A stretch of 64,000 nucleotides of DNA from Ailanthus altissimus (GCA_946807835.1 OX327699.1:560501-624500), one strand, 5' to 3'; counted from the stretch's first letter, positions 1-12,639 are shown. Translations and numbers: made by a program. Notes: generated from the letters alone by a model not told the origin.

Positions 1-1994
1 TAAAAATCCACCTACAGACGTTTTATACAAAATTATTTTAGATAACACTTGCATCCTCTACAAAATTATTTTAGATAACACTTGCATCGTCTGCAACAAC
101 ACGACTATTGGCATAGAGTTAGTCAATGCTTATTCCTTAAATACCTAGTTGCTTCTTCGAAAAAAAAAGTTTCTGATTGAAGCATCAAGTGGCTGGTTTT
201 ATTTAAGATATTCAACATACTGGTTAATAGTTGAAGAAAGTGGCAGAATTTAACCATATAAACACTGAGCGGAAATTTCAACACAGGAAGATGAATTTTT
301 TATGTCAGCTTTGGCTATGCAATAACATCTAAAACTATTTGACCATCTAATTCGTCATCATCCGAGACAATAGTACTCATAAACCTACTTTAACAATGGC
401 CAAAATAAATTCAGAGTTTTCAATGATTTTTTCCGTTGTGTGAATTTTGTAGACTAAATAAATTTAGATGCATAATAATAATAATAATAACAACAACAAC
501 AATTAGTTTTCTTTTTATAATGATTTTCCAAGATTTTTCAACCGAGAGAGGACATATCTGATCCTCGTCATGAAATTAAACACAAGAATCTCTCAAATAA
601 TAACATGCTGGTTGGATGAATGCAGAGAATCAGAGCAGTTGAACAACATGAGTGACCAACCAGAGTCTTTTCAAGTACATATAAACATCATAATCGTTTC
701 TTGAAATCAGAATAATTTGGAGTAATAAAATAGCTAATCTTGTGAAAAAATTGCAAATTTAATTTAACTGGTATTTCCAAAGGGTGGCATTATTCTGGTT
801 CCATCATAGAGAATAAAATCATTGTAAGACTTTCTGCTCCTCATCAGACAAGAACTTGTGAGATCTCAGAACGATCTCCAACTACAAAAATCTTGGATGT
901 AGAAGAAAGCAAATAGAAAATTCAAGGCTTTCAATAAATCAATTATTTCTATCTTTTGTTTTCTTGGTAAATTTTCATCAGCAAGAATTACATCTTAACA
1001 TTGGTAATAATACTCAATGAAGTCTGCACGTACATCAAATAACTGTTTTATGAAGTGCAGTGTTTGTACTACAAATCCAAAAGACATCAAGAAAACGACC
1101 AAACATTCTCAACTGAAGAAAAATGTAATTTGAACAACTGATTAACTTGAGGTCAACTTCAAATTATCAACTCATTCATGTCCATCCTGTGAAAAACATA
1201 AGAACTACTAAAACTTTAGTATCAGAATTCAACGATGAACTTTACATTACAAAAACACTAACTTCTTCAAATCATAAAACACTTGCAATTCAATAAATAA
1301 AAAGACCTCCATCTACGCGTTGGAACATTAACAGACTCAGTCTTTTATTATTAATAAATAAATGGGTCATTACACCTCCATCTACCATCAACAATACTTT
1401 CATAATTCCATTCTTTTCCATAAGAACTGAATTCATTAACAATACACTAAAAATAGCTTAAATAGATCACCTAAAAATCCAAGATTTTGTGCATGCTCTG
1501 GATCGTGGTAGATTCCTAAAATGGTATTTTTTTTTTAAACTCTACCACTGAAAATATGTATGACAAAAAATTTTAATTTTAACTAATAATAAAAAATTTA
1601 TTTATTTAAGAATCAAGTTCTTAGATAATTATTTTTAATTTTTTTTCTCAAATATATTTTAAATAGTGAATTCTCCAAAAAACACTTTTCTGAGAATCTA
1701 CCACAAACCCAAACATGCACTTAAAATTAAAGCACCTAAAAGATACTAGAAGTGTTGTTATGCGATACAAAACTCAGAATCGACAATAAATATTAATGCT
1801 CCCCCAAAATATTTCATTTATCAATTCGATGATAGAATTTCTGTAGATTCAACTATTTCGACATGAAATTAGTAATTCAATTCTTCTTTTCAACTTGAGT
1901 CCAATGCACTATTACAACATAATCTAATATCCAATGAGAATGAACCTCATTCTGCAGGAGATGAACCTGGGAAATAAACCTGATACAGATCAAA
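1..1994. other. Left-edge region, no identified gene
   Basis: AT-rich sequence with no ORF of useful length. It contains an exact 29-bp direct repeat (27-55 and 60-88) and a trinucleotide microsatellite, TAA then CAA units, at about 472-502. On the minus strand there are short open stretches preceded by AG acceptor-like sites, at about 315-384, 838-895 and 995-1065. They could be exons of an unidentified gene but are short enough to occur by chance. No transposon domain was recognised. Confidence 0.5.
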
Positions 1995-2271
1995 TTAAAG
2001 CCTCAGAACTACATCATTGGACATGCCATTCTCTAGCTTCCCCATCACCACACCCCTATTCTGCATTATTTGATCTAATTCTGGTGTACTGAGGAATATG
2101 CATATCTACTAATTGCAAAAGATACTTTCCACTACTAAATGCAATCCTAAATCATGCTACTCAGAATACTATATTTCAACAACTCCTGAAGATCCTAATT
2201 GTCTTTCATTGTTTTCTCGCGTGAAAGCAAGAGACACATCACATGCTTACCAAGAATTTGAATCCAACCAC
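1995..2271 (-). CDS. Possible last two exons of an unidentified minus-strand gene
   Basis: On the minus strand a 21-bp segment (2271-2251) lies between an ATAG acceptor and a GTAAGC donor. It joins in phase to 2088-1995, which follows a CCTCAG acceptor and ends in TAA. The joined reading would end in ...NRGVVMGKLENGM then SNDVVLRL and stop, which reads like a protein C-terminus, but I recognise no family. A second frame through the same junction is also open for 18 codons, so the phase is not proven. It lies downstream of the MIC10-like gene on the same strand and could instead be chance or part of a longer transcript. Confidence 0.2.
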
Positions 2272-3915
2272 CTATGAAGAATGAAAGGAAACTAAAATGT
2301 TTTCTTTCCTAAAACATAATATGATTATTATGCAACCATGGGAAGAGAAGAGAAGTTTGGTGCTAATTTGCATGCAATCCTAAACTTCAGTAACTTAGGG
2401 ATTACATTTATTCTTATGTCAGGGACATAATTGTAGATTTCCACAAATCACGCTCAAAATTGGGTTTTAGATAATTTAATCAAGTCTATGCTAGTTATTA
2501 GATGTCTATTTTGGCATTTATACGGTTCAGGTCAAGTTTTGTTATGTAAATTTCCAAATTCTTGTAGTTTTAGGAATTGTACTCATTAAAGATACTTTTG
2601 TAATGTACTTTAGTCTAAGTTGGTATATCCATTCATTTGATTCAGATTTGTTATTTTAGGAATCCCCCACATTACATACACACATTTCAAGTTTGTATAT
2701 ATTTCAAGTTTTGTGTTATGGTTACAAGTTTTCAGATTTCAACTTTTTGTTAAAATTTTCAAACACGTTTTCTTTTTAATGTCACAAGTTTCAACTTTTG
2801 TGTTAAATTTTCAAGTTTTTGCATCTACAACATTACATGTATGTAAGTTATGAATGCATCACATAGCGAAGTCCCATTTGATTTTAATTGATTTAGTTAT
2901 TATGTAGATTATGTGACCATTTTGGTCTTAGAATACTTGAGTGTTAGAATTACTGTCCAAGTAGCTGAACTTATTTTTTTGATAAAAAAGATGAGAAAGA
3001 AAGATCTATCAATTTTTTTTTTGAAAAGGTACAAAAAGTGGTCATAATGTCCACATATAAGCAAAAATTCCCTGCAATGGGGAAACCTGGAGTGGGACAA
3101 ATTGCAACCAAAAACTCTGCAAACTCTCTGTTCGCCATAGACAAAACATCCAAAGACCACAGTGACTAAACCACCCCAACTCTATAAGATAACCCCTCTA
3201 ATTAACCTATCCACACTCAACAGTTGAACCCCTTCACCAGCTCTTCAAGTAAACTGCCCAAACTCCAATAAAGTGAATGGAATGTCAAGTTAGTTCATTA
3301 TTGAAGTATGAACACATGTTATCATTACTATCTCTTACTGTTCACTCCTTCTTGTTCTTCTTTCTTGATTTTTTAAATACAACTCAAAGTTCAAGTTACT
3401 GTTTGCCGGTACCTTACACCATGCTGTTCATAATTCTTTTTCACATTCTTATTTACCACCCATGTTTTCAAGTTTTCACCATCAAACAAGTTTCTTTTGG
3501 AATTTGGATACAATCTCAAACCCTAACCCCTCTTTTGTACAAATTAAATTCTAAATTCCCAATCTGCTAGACCATTGTACATACTGACCAACCAAGAGGC
3601 TTGTTACAGAGGTTGGGTTTTAAGAGTCCAAAGAGAGATGAGATTAAGAGGAAAAGTGAGTAGGAATAGATACCCATAATGCTGTAATCACATAAAATAC
3701 AACACTTTAAATATCCTAACACTCCAGTACAGGATTAATAAACAAATCACCAAGCGCAAGCACAAGGATTGCAAAAGTTTGAACTCTTAAATTGCAATGC
3801 TTTAATCCACTGTTGCTTTCCTCTTATAATTGAGTCATTTACTTATTGACCCTTTTTCATTCATTTGCCTATTTATGATCTTCATATGAAAGCTACATCT
3901 GTAACTGAGACACAT
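2272..3915. other. Intergenic, no identified gene
   Basis: No recognisable domain on either strand. Open frames at 2909-3160 (minus) and 3277-3570 (plus) have compositions typical of AT-rich noncoding DNA and no known motif. The segment 2690-2830 has several near-repeats of a TTTCAAGTTT-type word, which looks like low-complexity drift. Confidence 0.5.
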
Positions 3916-4257
3916 TCAAAGTTCAACTGATATGAAAATCTTCTGCATCGTACACCCCTTGAGATGCTATCTCTAAATGATATTTTTCCAGGCATTGATG
4001 ATAGCATAACTGGTAACATATTCAACTAAAAATCTCACTAGACATTTTACACACGAATGATTACCACTGTTTGATGCGTAGTTGATAAATCTATGACAGC
4101 AAAAATTTAATGTTCTTAGAGAGAGAGAGAGAAAGAGCATGAAGGAAAACATATAAATGATCACAACATCTACATAGAAAACAAGTGCATAAATCATGGC
4201 CTTTCTTTGATACATTGGCACACAAACAAGTAGTACACATGCAATTAGGTGACGCAC

Positions 4258-4400
4258 CTGACTAACTGGAGCATCCGAAATCTTCGAAGAAGCCAATTTT
4301 GCAGGAGACCCATAAAAAATATGAGAGCAGTCTGTGTATGCGGATCCAATGCCCACGCCAGCACCAAAAGCTACAGAGGCCCAACGACTCACCGGACTCC
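4258..4400 (-). CDS. MIC10: MIC10-like gene, exon 2
   Basis: Starts after ATATCAG and finishes codon 52 (Arg). Encodes the second transmembrane segment with glycines spaced GxGxGxG and the hydrophilic tail. Ends CAG|GTGCGT in phase 0. Reading on through the donor would add a long hydrophobic tail that does not fit the family, so splicing is assumed here. Confidence 0.85.
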
Positions 4401-4966
4401 CTGATATAAATTAGATTGTAATTTGGGGAGGTTAGAGCATCCAGTTAGCAAAAACAAATTGCCATAGCAAGGCCTAACCATTCAGAATACAAAACATACC
4501 AACAATACAAAGCAAATAATTATTAGTTTACCTACAAGAACACACTCTTAACTTCGTTGGTTAAAAAGGAAGTCAGACACAAAAGGGGAAGATTCTTTTC
4601 TATGTTGGAAATAAGGAGCTGTTGAGAAAAACAGTTTTCATACAAACGTGAGACGTAAATATTCCGTTCAAATAGAACGCGGCGGAGGGAAAAACAATGT
4701 CGTCTCATCTTGTATCGTCTCTCATTTAGAAATTGAGTAGTAAGCTCAATTCTAAGACAAATCGCACATAATATATATATATATAGAAAGAGAGAAAGAA
4801 AGAGAGACTAACTGAAGAAAAGGAGACCAGCAAAAGCTCCAGCCAAGGAAGAGTAGAAGAAGCGACGGGCTGTCAGATCAATACACGCATCCCATTTCGC
4901 GTTCACGTCGTACTTTTCGTGAATCAAATCTTTGCTACTGATGGTGCTGCTATTTTCCTCTGCCAT
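4258..4966 (-). CDS. MIC10: MIC10-like MICOS complex subunit (exons 1-2; last exon uncertain)
   Basis: MIC10 is the core inner-mitochondrial-membrane subunit of MICOS. It bends the membrane at cristae junctions by oligomerising through glycine motifs. Exon 1 (4966-4813) starts MAEENSSTIS and carries the family signature KYDVNAKWDACIDLTARRF followed by membrane helix 1 with LAGAFAGLLFF. Exon 2 (4400-4258) completes a split Arg codon (A|GG) and reads SPVSRWASVAFGAGVGIGSA, giving membrane helix 2 with the diagnostic GxGxGxG run, then a polar tail ending DAPVSQ. The intron between them has GT (4812-4811) and AG (4402-4401). The 99 residues so far match the family's small size. The start is the only in-frame Met upstream of the signature. 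After CAG|GTGCGT at 4258 one more short exon is needed; a candidate is 3957-3916 (AAG acceptor, 13 codons, TGA), not proven. The family call rests on motif recognition. Confidence 0.85.
4813..4966 (-). CDS. MIC10: MIC10-like gene, exon 1
   Basis: Encodes residues 1-51 plus the first base of codon 52. Contains the soluble N-terminus and the first transmembrane segment. The donor is CTTCA|GTTAGT. The plus-strand open frame at 4919-5323 is an antisense shadow of this exon and its upstream region. Confidence 0.85.
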
Positions 4967-5645
4967 TCTCTTCCGCTTGCGAATTTAACTCAATTAATTC
5001 CTCCTGATTTCCGTTTTACGAGGGTTTCGCTTTCGCTTTCGCTTACGCCTGAGATTCTCTCTTTGCTCTGTTGTTATTTGATTATTCACACTGAAATACG
5101 GGGGACGAGGGTGCGAGAGAATCCGAATCAGCAAGTTTGGGCTTGGGCTTGGGCTTTTACCATTTGGGCGACCGTAATATTCAATGAGCAGTGGGGGCTG
5201 CGACAAAGTTGCTCAAAAATCCCATATCATGCTACTTTGCTGGAAGTTTACTTCCAAAAAAAATTGTTACATGAAATACATATTATACAGTATCAAATAA
5301 GTTTATTTTATAAAAGAAATTAAGAAATTTATTCCATAAAATATAAATTATACCTCTTCCCACCCTGATGTTAATGAGATTTGAAAAAAAAAAAGATGGT
5401 TAGAATAACAATAAAAGCCCCAAGGAGAAATTGAATGATGAGTAGGCCATTAAACTTTCGAGGATCTCTCCCCCTGCTTAAGGATAGTAGTTTTCCTACT
5501 CGGTTTACTTAAGGATAAAAGGGAAAGGGAATATAAAGAGACGAATTTCTAAGAGTAAAGAGTCAACTTCAAAGCAAGAGATCATATCAAGATGGCCGAG
5601 TCTCTATATATTCGGAAGTTAGAGATTCAAGATAAATGAGAGGAA
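4967..5645. other. Upstream region of the MIC10-like gene
   Basis: Contains the presumed promoter and 5' UTR of the minus-strand MIC10-like gene. The first 250 bp are pyrimidine/purine-skewed and relatively GC-rich (runs of GCTTTC, then GCTTGG units), unlike the AT-rich flanks. No clear TATA box can be placed. The region ends at the target-site sequence AGGAA next to Copia-1. Confidence 0.5.
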
Positions 5646-6083
5646 TGTTAAGTTTTATATAATTAGATGGGCCTACATATATCAATTAATTGTATATTAT
5701 TAATTATTTATTTTGTTGTCCATTAAAAGTGATCAAATAAAGTTTATTTATCATCGAACTTTTAGGGCATCACGTATGGTATAGGCTTTAATGTGTAGAG
5801 AGAGACTCAGTTATTTTATTTTATTTTATGATGGGTCAAAATAAAATAAAATACTATAGAGGTCCCCAGTCTAAACCTTAACGTATTATTCATTCATATC
5901 CTATCAGTGAGTGACAGCGGTTTTTCTCTCATAAAGAAAAGGTTTAGACGTGGAAGACATCAACCCTAATTTTTCTGCGTCTTAATAGATTCAAGTACGC
6001 TTCCAATTTTATTCTTCTTGATGATTTAATATGAGATCCTGATTATGATGATTCATTCACCGATTAAAAATTTTTATCCAACA
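5646..6083 (+). repeat. Copia-1 5' LTR (promoter damaged)
   Basis: 438 bp, TGTTAAG...CCAACA. Compared with the 3' LTR it lacks about 9 bp of the left arm of an AT-rich hairpin, and about 11 bp that include the TATA-like CTATAAATAATAG. The U3 promoter of this copy is therefore probably disabled. Confidence 0.88.
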
Positions 6084-6085
6084 AG

Positions 6086-6099
6086 TGATATCAGAGTCA
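6086..6099 (+). promoter_or_regulatory. Copia-1 primer-binding site
   Basis: TGATATCAGAGTCA lies two bases after the 5' LTR. It matches the TGGTATCAGAG-type site complementary to plant initiator-Met tRNA with one internal change, the usual primer of copia elements. Confidence 0.75.
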
Positions 6100-6262
6100 C
6101 CTCGTATTAAATCATTAAGATTAAATTATAAAATGTGAATTGTGCATTGATTGAATTATATTAAATAAATATATATATATATATATATATATGATTGCAT
6201 GCGTAATTATTTTTTAAAAAAAACGGATATGCGGCATGTTAATTCTCCAGCAATTTGAATTC

Positions 6263-6306
<44 letters not shown>

Positions 6307-7467
6307 TTAACATACAGAATTAATTTGCCTTTATTGATATCGCCGTGTTAATTTTCCAACAATTTAAAATGATTGATTTTTCTTTACTGATATTGGCGTG
6401 TTAATTCTCTAGCAATTTGAATTCACTTTAAAAATATATATATGCCTTAACATACAGAAGTGATTTGCCTTTACATATATATTATATTAATATACTAAAT
6501 CAATGCATATTTTGGATTGCTCTATAATAATATTTGCATTGATTGCTACGGATTTAACTAAAAGATATTTTGTATGAAATTGAATGCAATTTTTTTTAAT
6601 TTTACATTTAATTTTGAAATATTAAATAAATATTAAAAAAAAGAGATAGAAGTTAAATTTTATTCAAAGAAAAATTGATAATGTTAAATTTGATGGGATT
6701 TCTTCTAATTGTAGTGCACATTAAATAGTTAGTGTTTACAAATTTTGAGAATTTATCAAGTTAAATTTATATGGCCCATAAAAAAAAAAATTTACTGAGC
6801 CGAAATTTTATATACCCAACATATTAGCCAAATTAAGTGAGTTAGTATAGACCTGAGTCCATTTTAGATTTAGGTTATTGGATAAAGTTTAAGGGATGAG
6901 TAATTCGAAAAGGTTAGGCTTGACCTGATCCAACCACTTTGGTCCCTACCCATTTCGATTCCATCCTAATTTTAAAATGATTTGACTGTTGACTTTTGAC
7001 TGTTGACTTTAATTTTGACCTCGACCATTCTATTTTTTTTCTTCTCTTTCTTCCATTTTCGTACAAAATAATATCCAATATTTTAAAATAAAATAAAATA
7101 AATTAAAATGCCACCAAAGTGACCTATTTTATGCATTATTTATTTAAAAATATGTGAGTATTATTAAAAAAATAAATAATTATATTTAAATTTATGCAGA
7201 AGATAATCGGCCCAAAGAAAGATTATTTTTTGTCCAACTAATAAACACATGTGACAGTAAATATATGATAAACTTTAGCATTTTCTATGCATATAATATG
7301 TCGGTCCAAAGAAAAGCGTATTATTGACAAGATCTATTATCAATGTTTATTGTTCAAGTTTTTTTTAGAGTACCGTTTATAAATTGTTATTTCTATCTAA
7401 AGACTAAATAGCAATGTTGTGTTTGGTATTTTATAATGGCTCAATTTATTATATCTTATGCCATGTG
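6100..7467 (+). other. Copia-1 untranslated leader with AT microsatellites
   Basis: No coding signal. Two (AT)n tracts lie at about 6167-6192 and 6266-6302. A roughly 80-bp block containing AATTCTCCAGCAATTTGAAT and GCCTTAACATACAGAA is repeated imperfectly (about 6239-6330 and 6399-6475), with the second microsatellite inside the first copy. The leader is interrupted at its 3' end by the family-X solo LTR. Confidence 0.6.
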
Positions 7468-10244
7468 TGACAGGACCCGCCCCAAGACCCTCTAATGTAG
7501 GTCCTAGCGGCCCTACCGGGCACCTCGGTGGAAGTTCCTCAGAATATAACTAGGTAAGTTGAGAAATTTCCGCGAGGCGAACTCCTTTTTAGTTCTTGCT
7601 ACTACTGAAAAAGTCTTGTAATATACATGAAAATGACATCTTAATTTTAAAAACAATGGGCAGAGTTTCCCCTATTTTTCGAAAAATTCATATAAAACCT
7701 ATAAGAAAATTTCACTTCTATTTCAAACACTTCTCAATAATACTAATTCGGATCTCCGGTCCTTTCCATATCAAATCCAACATAACTCAATAGTTTCATT
7801 TAAATCACCAAAATGAGCATACTTATAAAAAGATAAAAACGATCATCATAATATCGAAATCTCTTTTGCTTGGTTCAAAACATACATACAAATATACATG
7901 CCTACAACTACTATGCATAAATAAAGGGTGCTATTTAGCACATTTACATATACAAAAATGATCTTTGGATTTGGCCTACTACTCGACAATAGGAGAATCA
8001 ACAGCTTGCGTATCGAGACCTGTACTTGGGAATGGGTATTTAGAAAATATAAAACACAAAACGAGTGAGCTAAAGGAGCTCAGTGAGTGCAAATAAGATT
8101 TCAAATAAAATAACATTATGCATAGATAGCAAAATTCTATAGTACATGCATAAATTGTGCTTCTAAAACTGATATAAAGCTGTAAAACGGTTTCTAATAT
8201 CATATGCTGATGAAATCTTGCCGAATGAATTTTATCTACATCTTTGGAAAACAATATCCAAAATCTATGTAATGCAAAACTACCATGTGCATATAAATGC
8301 ATAAAATGCTATCGGTAGATCGAAAACTAGTAAAGTCCTCACTCGACCATTTTCTTTCTAAATTGTACCAATGGTAACCCTAAAGCTCTATACTCACGTA
8401 GCGACTCAACTAGCACCGCACATGTGAGTAGGTCACGGGGCACCTCAACTAGCAGCACCTACTGTGACATCTCAAGACATCTCATTGACTATGCAGCGGA
8501 ATCCTACATTGCATATATATAGCGAGACAATACCCCGTACACCTAGAGCGACTCACATGACTCGACACCCCGACTTTCTGGAGTTAGTGATATACCCCCC
8601 GTGACCTGCCCATGTGTACGGGACATACCGACCGGGTCTAATACAATCTCCATCACTATAATCTGAGGATACTAATGGCCTTTAAAATAAATGCAGAAAT
8701 TTTTAAAACTGTTTCTTAAACCGAACTTGTAAATGTATATCTATGGATACATATCAAGATCATAATCATGTTTGTGCATTGAAAACTCATAAAACATACA
8801 TTTTTTCATTATGTGGAAACATAATAAACAGAAGATAATAGAAAAAGGCAGATTTTCACTCACAACCACTCCGCGCTCAATTTCGCTCTCGATTTCTGCT
8901 CCTGTTACCGCTCTCGGTTATCTTCACCTATGCGCCATAAATGACATTTAGAACAAAATCGAATACTAGAATCTCATTTAACTACTAAACTCTCCAATCG
9001 GCATACAAAGCCCGGATGCATACTACTTTTCGATTTTTATTTACGGAGCCATTTAATCTAATCTAACTCACCATCCGGGGGCCTGAAAATTATTGAACGC
9101 CTTATAACTTAGTTAGACATAATTGCCCTTCACCTTTTCAAAATGGATAATTATGTCCCATTTTCTTCATTTTTGGTTTTTCCATCAATCATATACATTC
9201 AATTTACAATATGCATCATTTACACACAACAAATCAATCAAAACACTACTTAATCCCTAACTTCCCTAAAGTGGCAGAATTTCACCCTAGGTTCCAACAC
9301 ATTTCTTTTCTCAATTTCTTGTTCCAATTACAACAAAATCAATCCAATTTCATTGTAAAGCCCTAATTACAACCAATTGAAATCTCTACATCAAAATCAC
9401 CAAAAACCCTAATTCTTACCTTGCTAATTTCTTCAAATTGATGACTCTTTCAAGCTCCACACTAGAATTCAACTCAATCCAAGCCAAGAATACATATAAG
9501 AATATCAATTGAAGCATTCTTGAAAGCTCACTTATCAAATTCATAAAACAATGCTTTTCTTATCTCTTTTTCTTGAATTTTCACTAATGGAGACTTCAAT
9601 TGAGCCTAAGGATTGGTATGTAACCTTATTTTGGCTTGATTAAGCATGAAAAACTATGAAAAAAAATTAAAATTTTACTGTAGCAGCATCCCCTTCACCT
9701 TGCACGAATTTTGCTCTAAATGGTTGCTTTTTTGTTTACTTGAAATTTCTACACACTTCCAACATATATATAGTGCTCCCTCAATTGACCATTTTTCCCT
9801 TCAACTTACTTAAAATTACTAATTTGCTATTAGTTGAAAACTAATTATGTAATTAGTTCATTTATAACTATCTAGTTAGAATAGGCCAAAGAACTAATTA
9901 GAATTTTCAACTTGGCAATCCATGAGATTTCTTCTAATTGGTCCATTCTCTAATGTATGGATTATGTTTCTCAACAAAGGCTTATTCCATACATCACCCT
10001 TAATGGAAATTCATGTAGTAAATTGGAATTTTCTTTTCTAAGCCAATGGAGAAAATTTTCAAAAATATTCTAGGATCGTCCGGCACTCTAATCGAGTGTA
10101 AAATTACCAAATTAGGTCTAATATCTCTCGCGCGCATTATAAAAAAAATATGTCTAATAGGGTTAAAATCGAGTAACCCTACGATGTTTTATTTGCTCTA
10201 TACTGAAATCTAGGCGTCAATACTGCTAATAGGGATTGGATAAT
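7468..10244 (-). mobile_element. Family-X solo LTR, copy 1 (reversed)
   Basis: About 2.78 kb. It is the reverse complement of the sequence seen at 43176-45956 and 60285-63057, collinear over its whole length, from TGACAGGACCCG at the left to GGGATTGGATAA at the right. It ends in TG/CA on the left. The right end looks a few bases shortened compared with the other copies (expected ...ATCCAATC next to TGTAAT), and no clean target duplication is visible. In LTR sense it has a TATA-like GCACTATATATATG. It lies in the Copia-1 leader. The open frame at 7979-8302 and similar ones are not conserved as proteins. Confidence 0.8.
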
Positions 10245-10308
10245 ATGAATGCATGATTAAATGATATGGTTGATTGATTGTGGGTTTTTTGTTTTTTGTT
10301 TGTTCTAT

Positions 10309-11186
10309 ATAGTAAATGCTTCTTCTATATTTGCCAACTTGAACAACATTCCAGTGCTTAACGGCACTAACTTCAGGAAATGGAAGGAGCACATTATCAT
10401 TGTGCTTGAGTGTATGGATCTAGACTATGCAATTTGGATGGAAGAACCTCCCGCCCCTACTGATAGCAGTACTGCTGAACAAATGGCACTTTATGAAAAA
10501 TGAGAGCGTTCTAACCGCATGAGTCTGATGATCATGAAGCACTCTATTCTAGATACCATCAGGGGTGTAGTGCCTGAGGAAGAAAATGCTAAAATTTCCT
10601 AAGCCAAATAGCAGATCGATTCGCTGGTAATAAAAAGGTCGAAACAAGCACCATTTTGTCTAAGCTTGTTTCAATGCAGTATAAAGGCAAAGGAAATATA
10701 AGGGAGTACATTATGAAAATGTCTAATTTTGTTACAACATTAAGAGCACTAAAGTTAAAGTTATCTGATGACATTATCGTACACTTGGTTTTGATTTCTC
10801 TTCTTGTACAATACAGTCCTTTTAAGATAAGTTATAATACTCAAAAAGAGAAATGGACTCTTAATGAGTTCATTGCTCAATATGTGCAAGAGGAAGAGAG
10901 ATTGAAACAAGAAAAGATAGAAAGTGCTCATTTAGCAACTTCTTCCAATGACAATGCTGCCAACAAGAAAAAGAAATGGAATAATAAAGGAAAAAGAGCT
11001 GTAGACATTGGAACTTCACAACCCAAGGTGCAAAAGAAACAGAATACTGAAATCTCTTGTTACTTTTGTAAGAAAGTTGGACATGTGAAGAAGGATTGTT
11101 CCAAGTATGCAAAATGGCTTAACAAAAAGGGTAAACTTCTCAACTTTATTTGTTCAGAAGTTAATTTGGCTTTAGTACCAAGTCAC
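10309..11186 (+). pseudogene. Copia-1 gag with CCHC zinc knuckle, broken
   Basis: Copia-type nucleocapsid polyprotein. The start region reads NIPVLNGTNFRKWKEHI, the usual gag N-terminal signature. The frame stops at TGA 10501, resumes, shifts near 10600 and continues in another frame from 10656. The zinc knuckle CYFCKKVGHVKKDC (CX2CX4HX4C) is intact at 11058-11099. Gag would package element RNA in cytoplasmic particles. At least one stop and one frameshift disable it. Confidence 0.85.
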
Positions 11187-11604
11187 ACTTGGTGGATGGA
11201 TACGGGTGCAACTACTCACATAAGTGTGACTATGCAGGGTTGTTTAAGGAGCTGACCGCCAACTGATTCTAAAAGATTCATCTATATGGGTGATGGCAAC
11301 AAGGCTCCTGTTGAGGCAATTGGATTATTTATATTACTATTAGAATCTGGTTATTATTTGAATTTACATGAGACATTTTATGTACCGTCATTTAGACGAA
11401 ATTTAGTTTCTATTTCTTATTTGGACAAATTCGGTTACTCTTGTTCTTTTAGAAATGGAAAGTTTAGTCTCTTTCAGAATTCAAATATTATTGGTACCGG
11501 TTCTTTAATTGATAATTTATATCAATTAGATCTTCATGCCTCACAAATTAATGAAACCTCGCATGTAAGCAATTATGGTATAAAGCGTAAATTAATTAAT
11601 GAGA
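11187..11604 (+). pseudogene. Copia-1 aspartic protease, broken
   Basis: The active-site motif WWMDTGATTHIS lies at 11190-11225 (catalytic Asp in DTGA). A stop at 11253 and a short gap follow, then the frame reopens at 11286 with the conserved YMGDGNKAPVEAIG and FYVPSFRRNLVSI segments. The protease would cut the gag-pol polyprotein. The internal stop makes this copy inactive. Confidence 0.82.
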
Positions 11605-12639
11605 ATTCTTATATGTTATGGCATAAGCGTTTAGCACATATTTCTAAACAAAGAATTCAAAGGCTTGTGTCAGAAGAATTCTAAATTCTCTTTTTTTAGA
11701 TTTTAAAATATGTATTGAATGCATTAAAGAAAAACAAATAAATATTAGAAAAGTTAGTGCCAACAGGAGTTCAAACGTCTTAAAATTAATTCATACTGAT
11801 ATTTGTGGTCCATTCCTTACAGCTTCCTGGAATGGTCAACAATATTTTATTACTTTTATAAACGATTGTTCTCATTATGGGTATCTATACTTGATTCATA
11901 AGAAGTCTCAATCATTGGATGTTTTCAAAGCCTATAAAGCTGAAGTTGAAAATCAGCTTGGCAAGAAAATTAAAGCCGTCAAATCTGACCGTGGTGGTGA
12001 GTTCTACGGTAGATATGATGAATTAGGTGAACAACGTCCAGGCCCTTTTACGAGATATTTGCAAGAATGTGGCATCGTTCCTCAATATACTATGCCAGGG
12101 ACTCCAAGTCAAAATGGTGTAGTTGAGAGAGGAAATCAGACCTTAAAGGATATAGTTAGAAGTATGATAAATCATTCTTCTTTACCAGAATCTATTTGGG
12201 GTGAAGCCTTTAAGACTGCAGTATATATCCTTAATCGAGTTTCAAGTAAAGTAGTAGCTAAAACCCTATATGAGTTGTGGATTAAAAGGAAGCCTAGTAT
12301 TAGGAATTTGCATGTCTGGGGTTTTTCAGCTAAGGCTAGGCCATACAAGCCTAATGAAAGAAAGTTAAACTTAAGAACAGTAAGCTGCTACTGTATTGGA
12401 TACTCGGAGAGATTGAGGGGTTTCAAGTTTTATGATCCCTCGAGCAGATCCTTTTTCGAGACAGAGAATGCTAAGTTCATTGAGGATGTTGAATATAGTA
12501 AGAGTGCTAAACTCATGAACATTATCTTTGAAGAGCAATATGTAACTATTTCTAATATTGCAGTTGATATTGGCCAGGTAATTGCACCTGTCATTATACT
12601 AGATGCAAATACATATAATCAAGACGTTCCTGAGATACT
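11605..12639 (+). pseudogene. Copia-1 integrase, truncated and frameshifted
   Basis: Begins with the zinc-binding part ([15 protein letters not shown], then CIECIKEKQ after a frameshift near 11684-11700). The catalytic core follows with [17 protein letters not shown] and GVVERGN, carrying the D, D and E residues, and the C-terminal [18 protein letters not shown] region. The main open stretch is 11891-12691. Its last 16 codons (DVYFIDLAQ onward) belong to the inserted Athila LTR, not to integrase. Integration function is lost through frameshift and insertion. Confidence 0.85.

Noticed and set aside
2909..3160. Minus-strand frames of 83 and 60 codons
   Set aside because: Two overlapping frames, no known motif, runs of Lys and Phe typical of AT-rich noncoding DNA.
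3277..3570. 97-codon hydrophobic frame, plus strand
   Set aside because: Composition is that of translated T-rich DNA; no family resemblance and no promoter context.
4919..5323. 134-codon open frame on the plus strand
   Set aside because: It is antisense to MIC10-like exon 1 and its GC-richer leader; no recognised domain.
6160..6310. (AT)n tracts as an origin or matrix-attachment site
   Set aside because: Simple microsatellites in a transposon leader; sequence alone gives no support for such a role.
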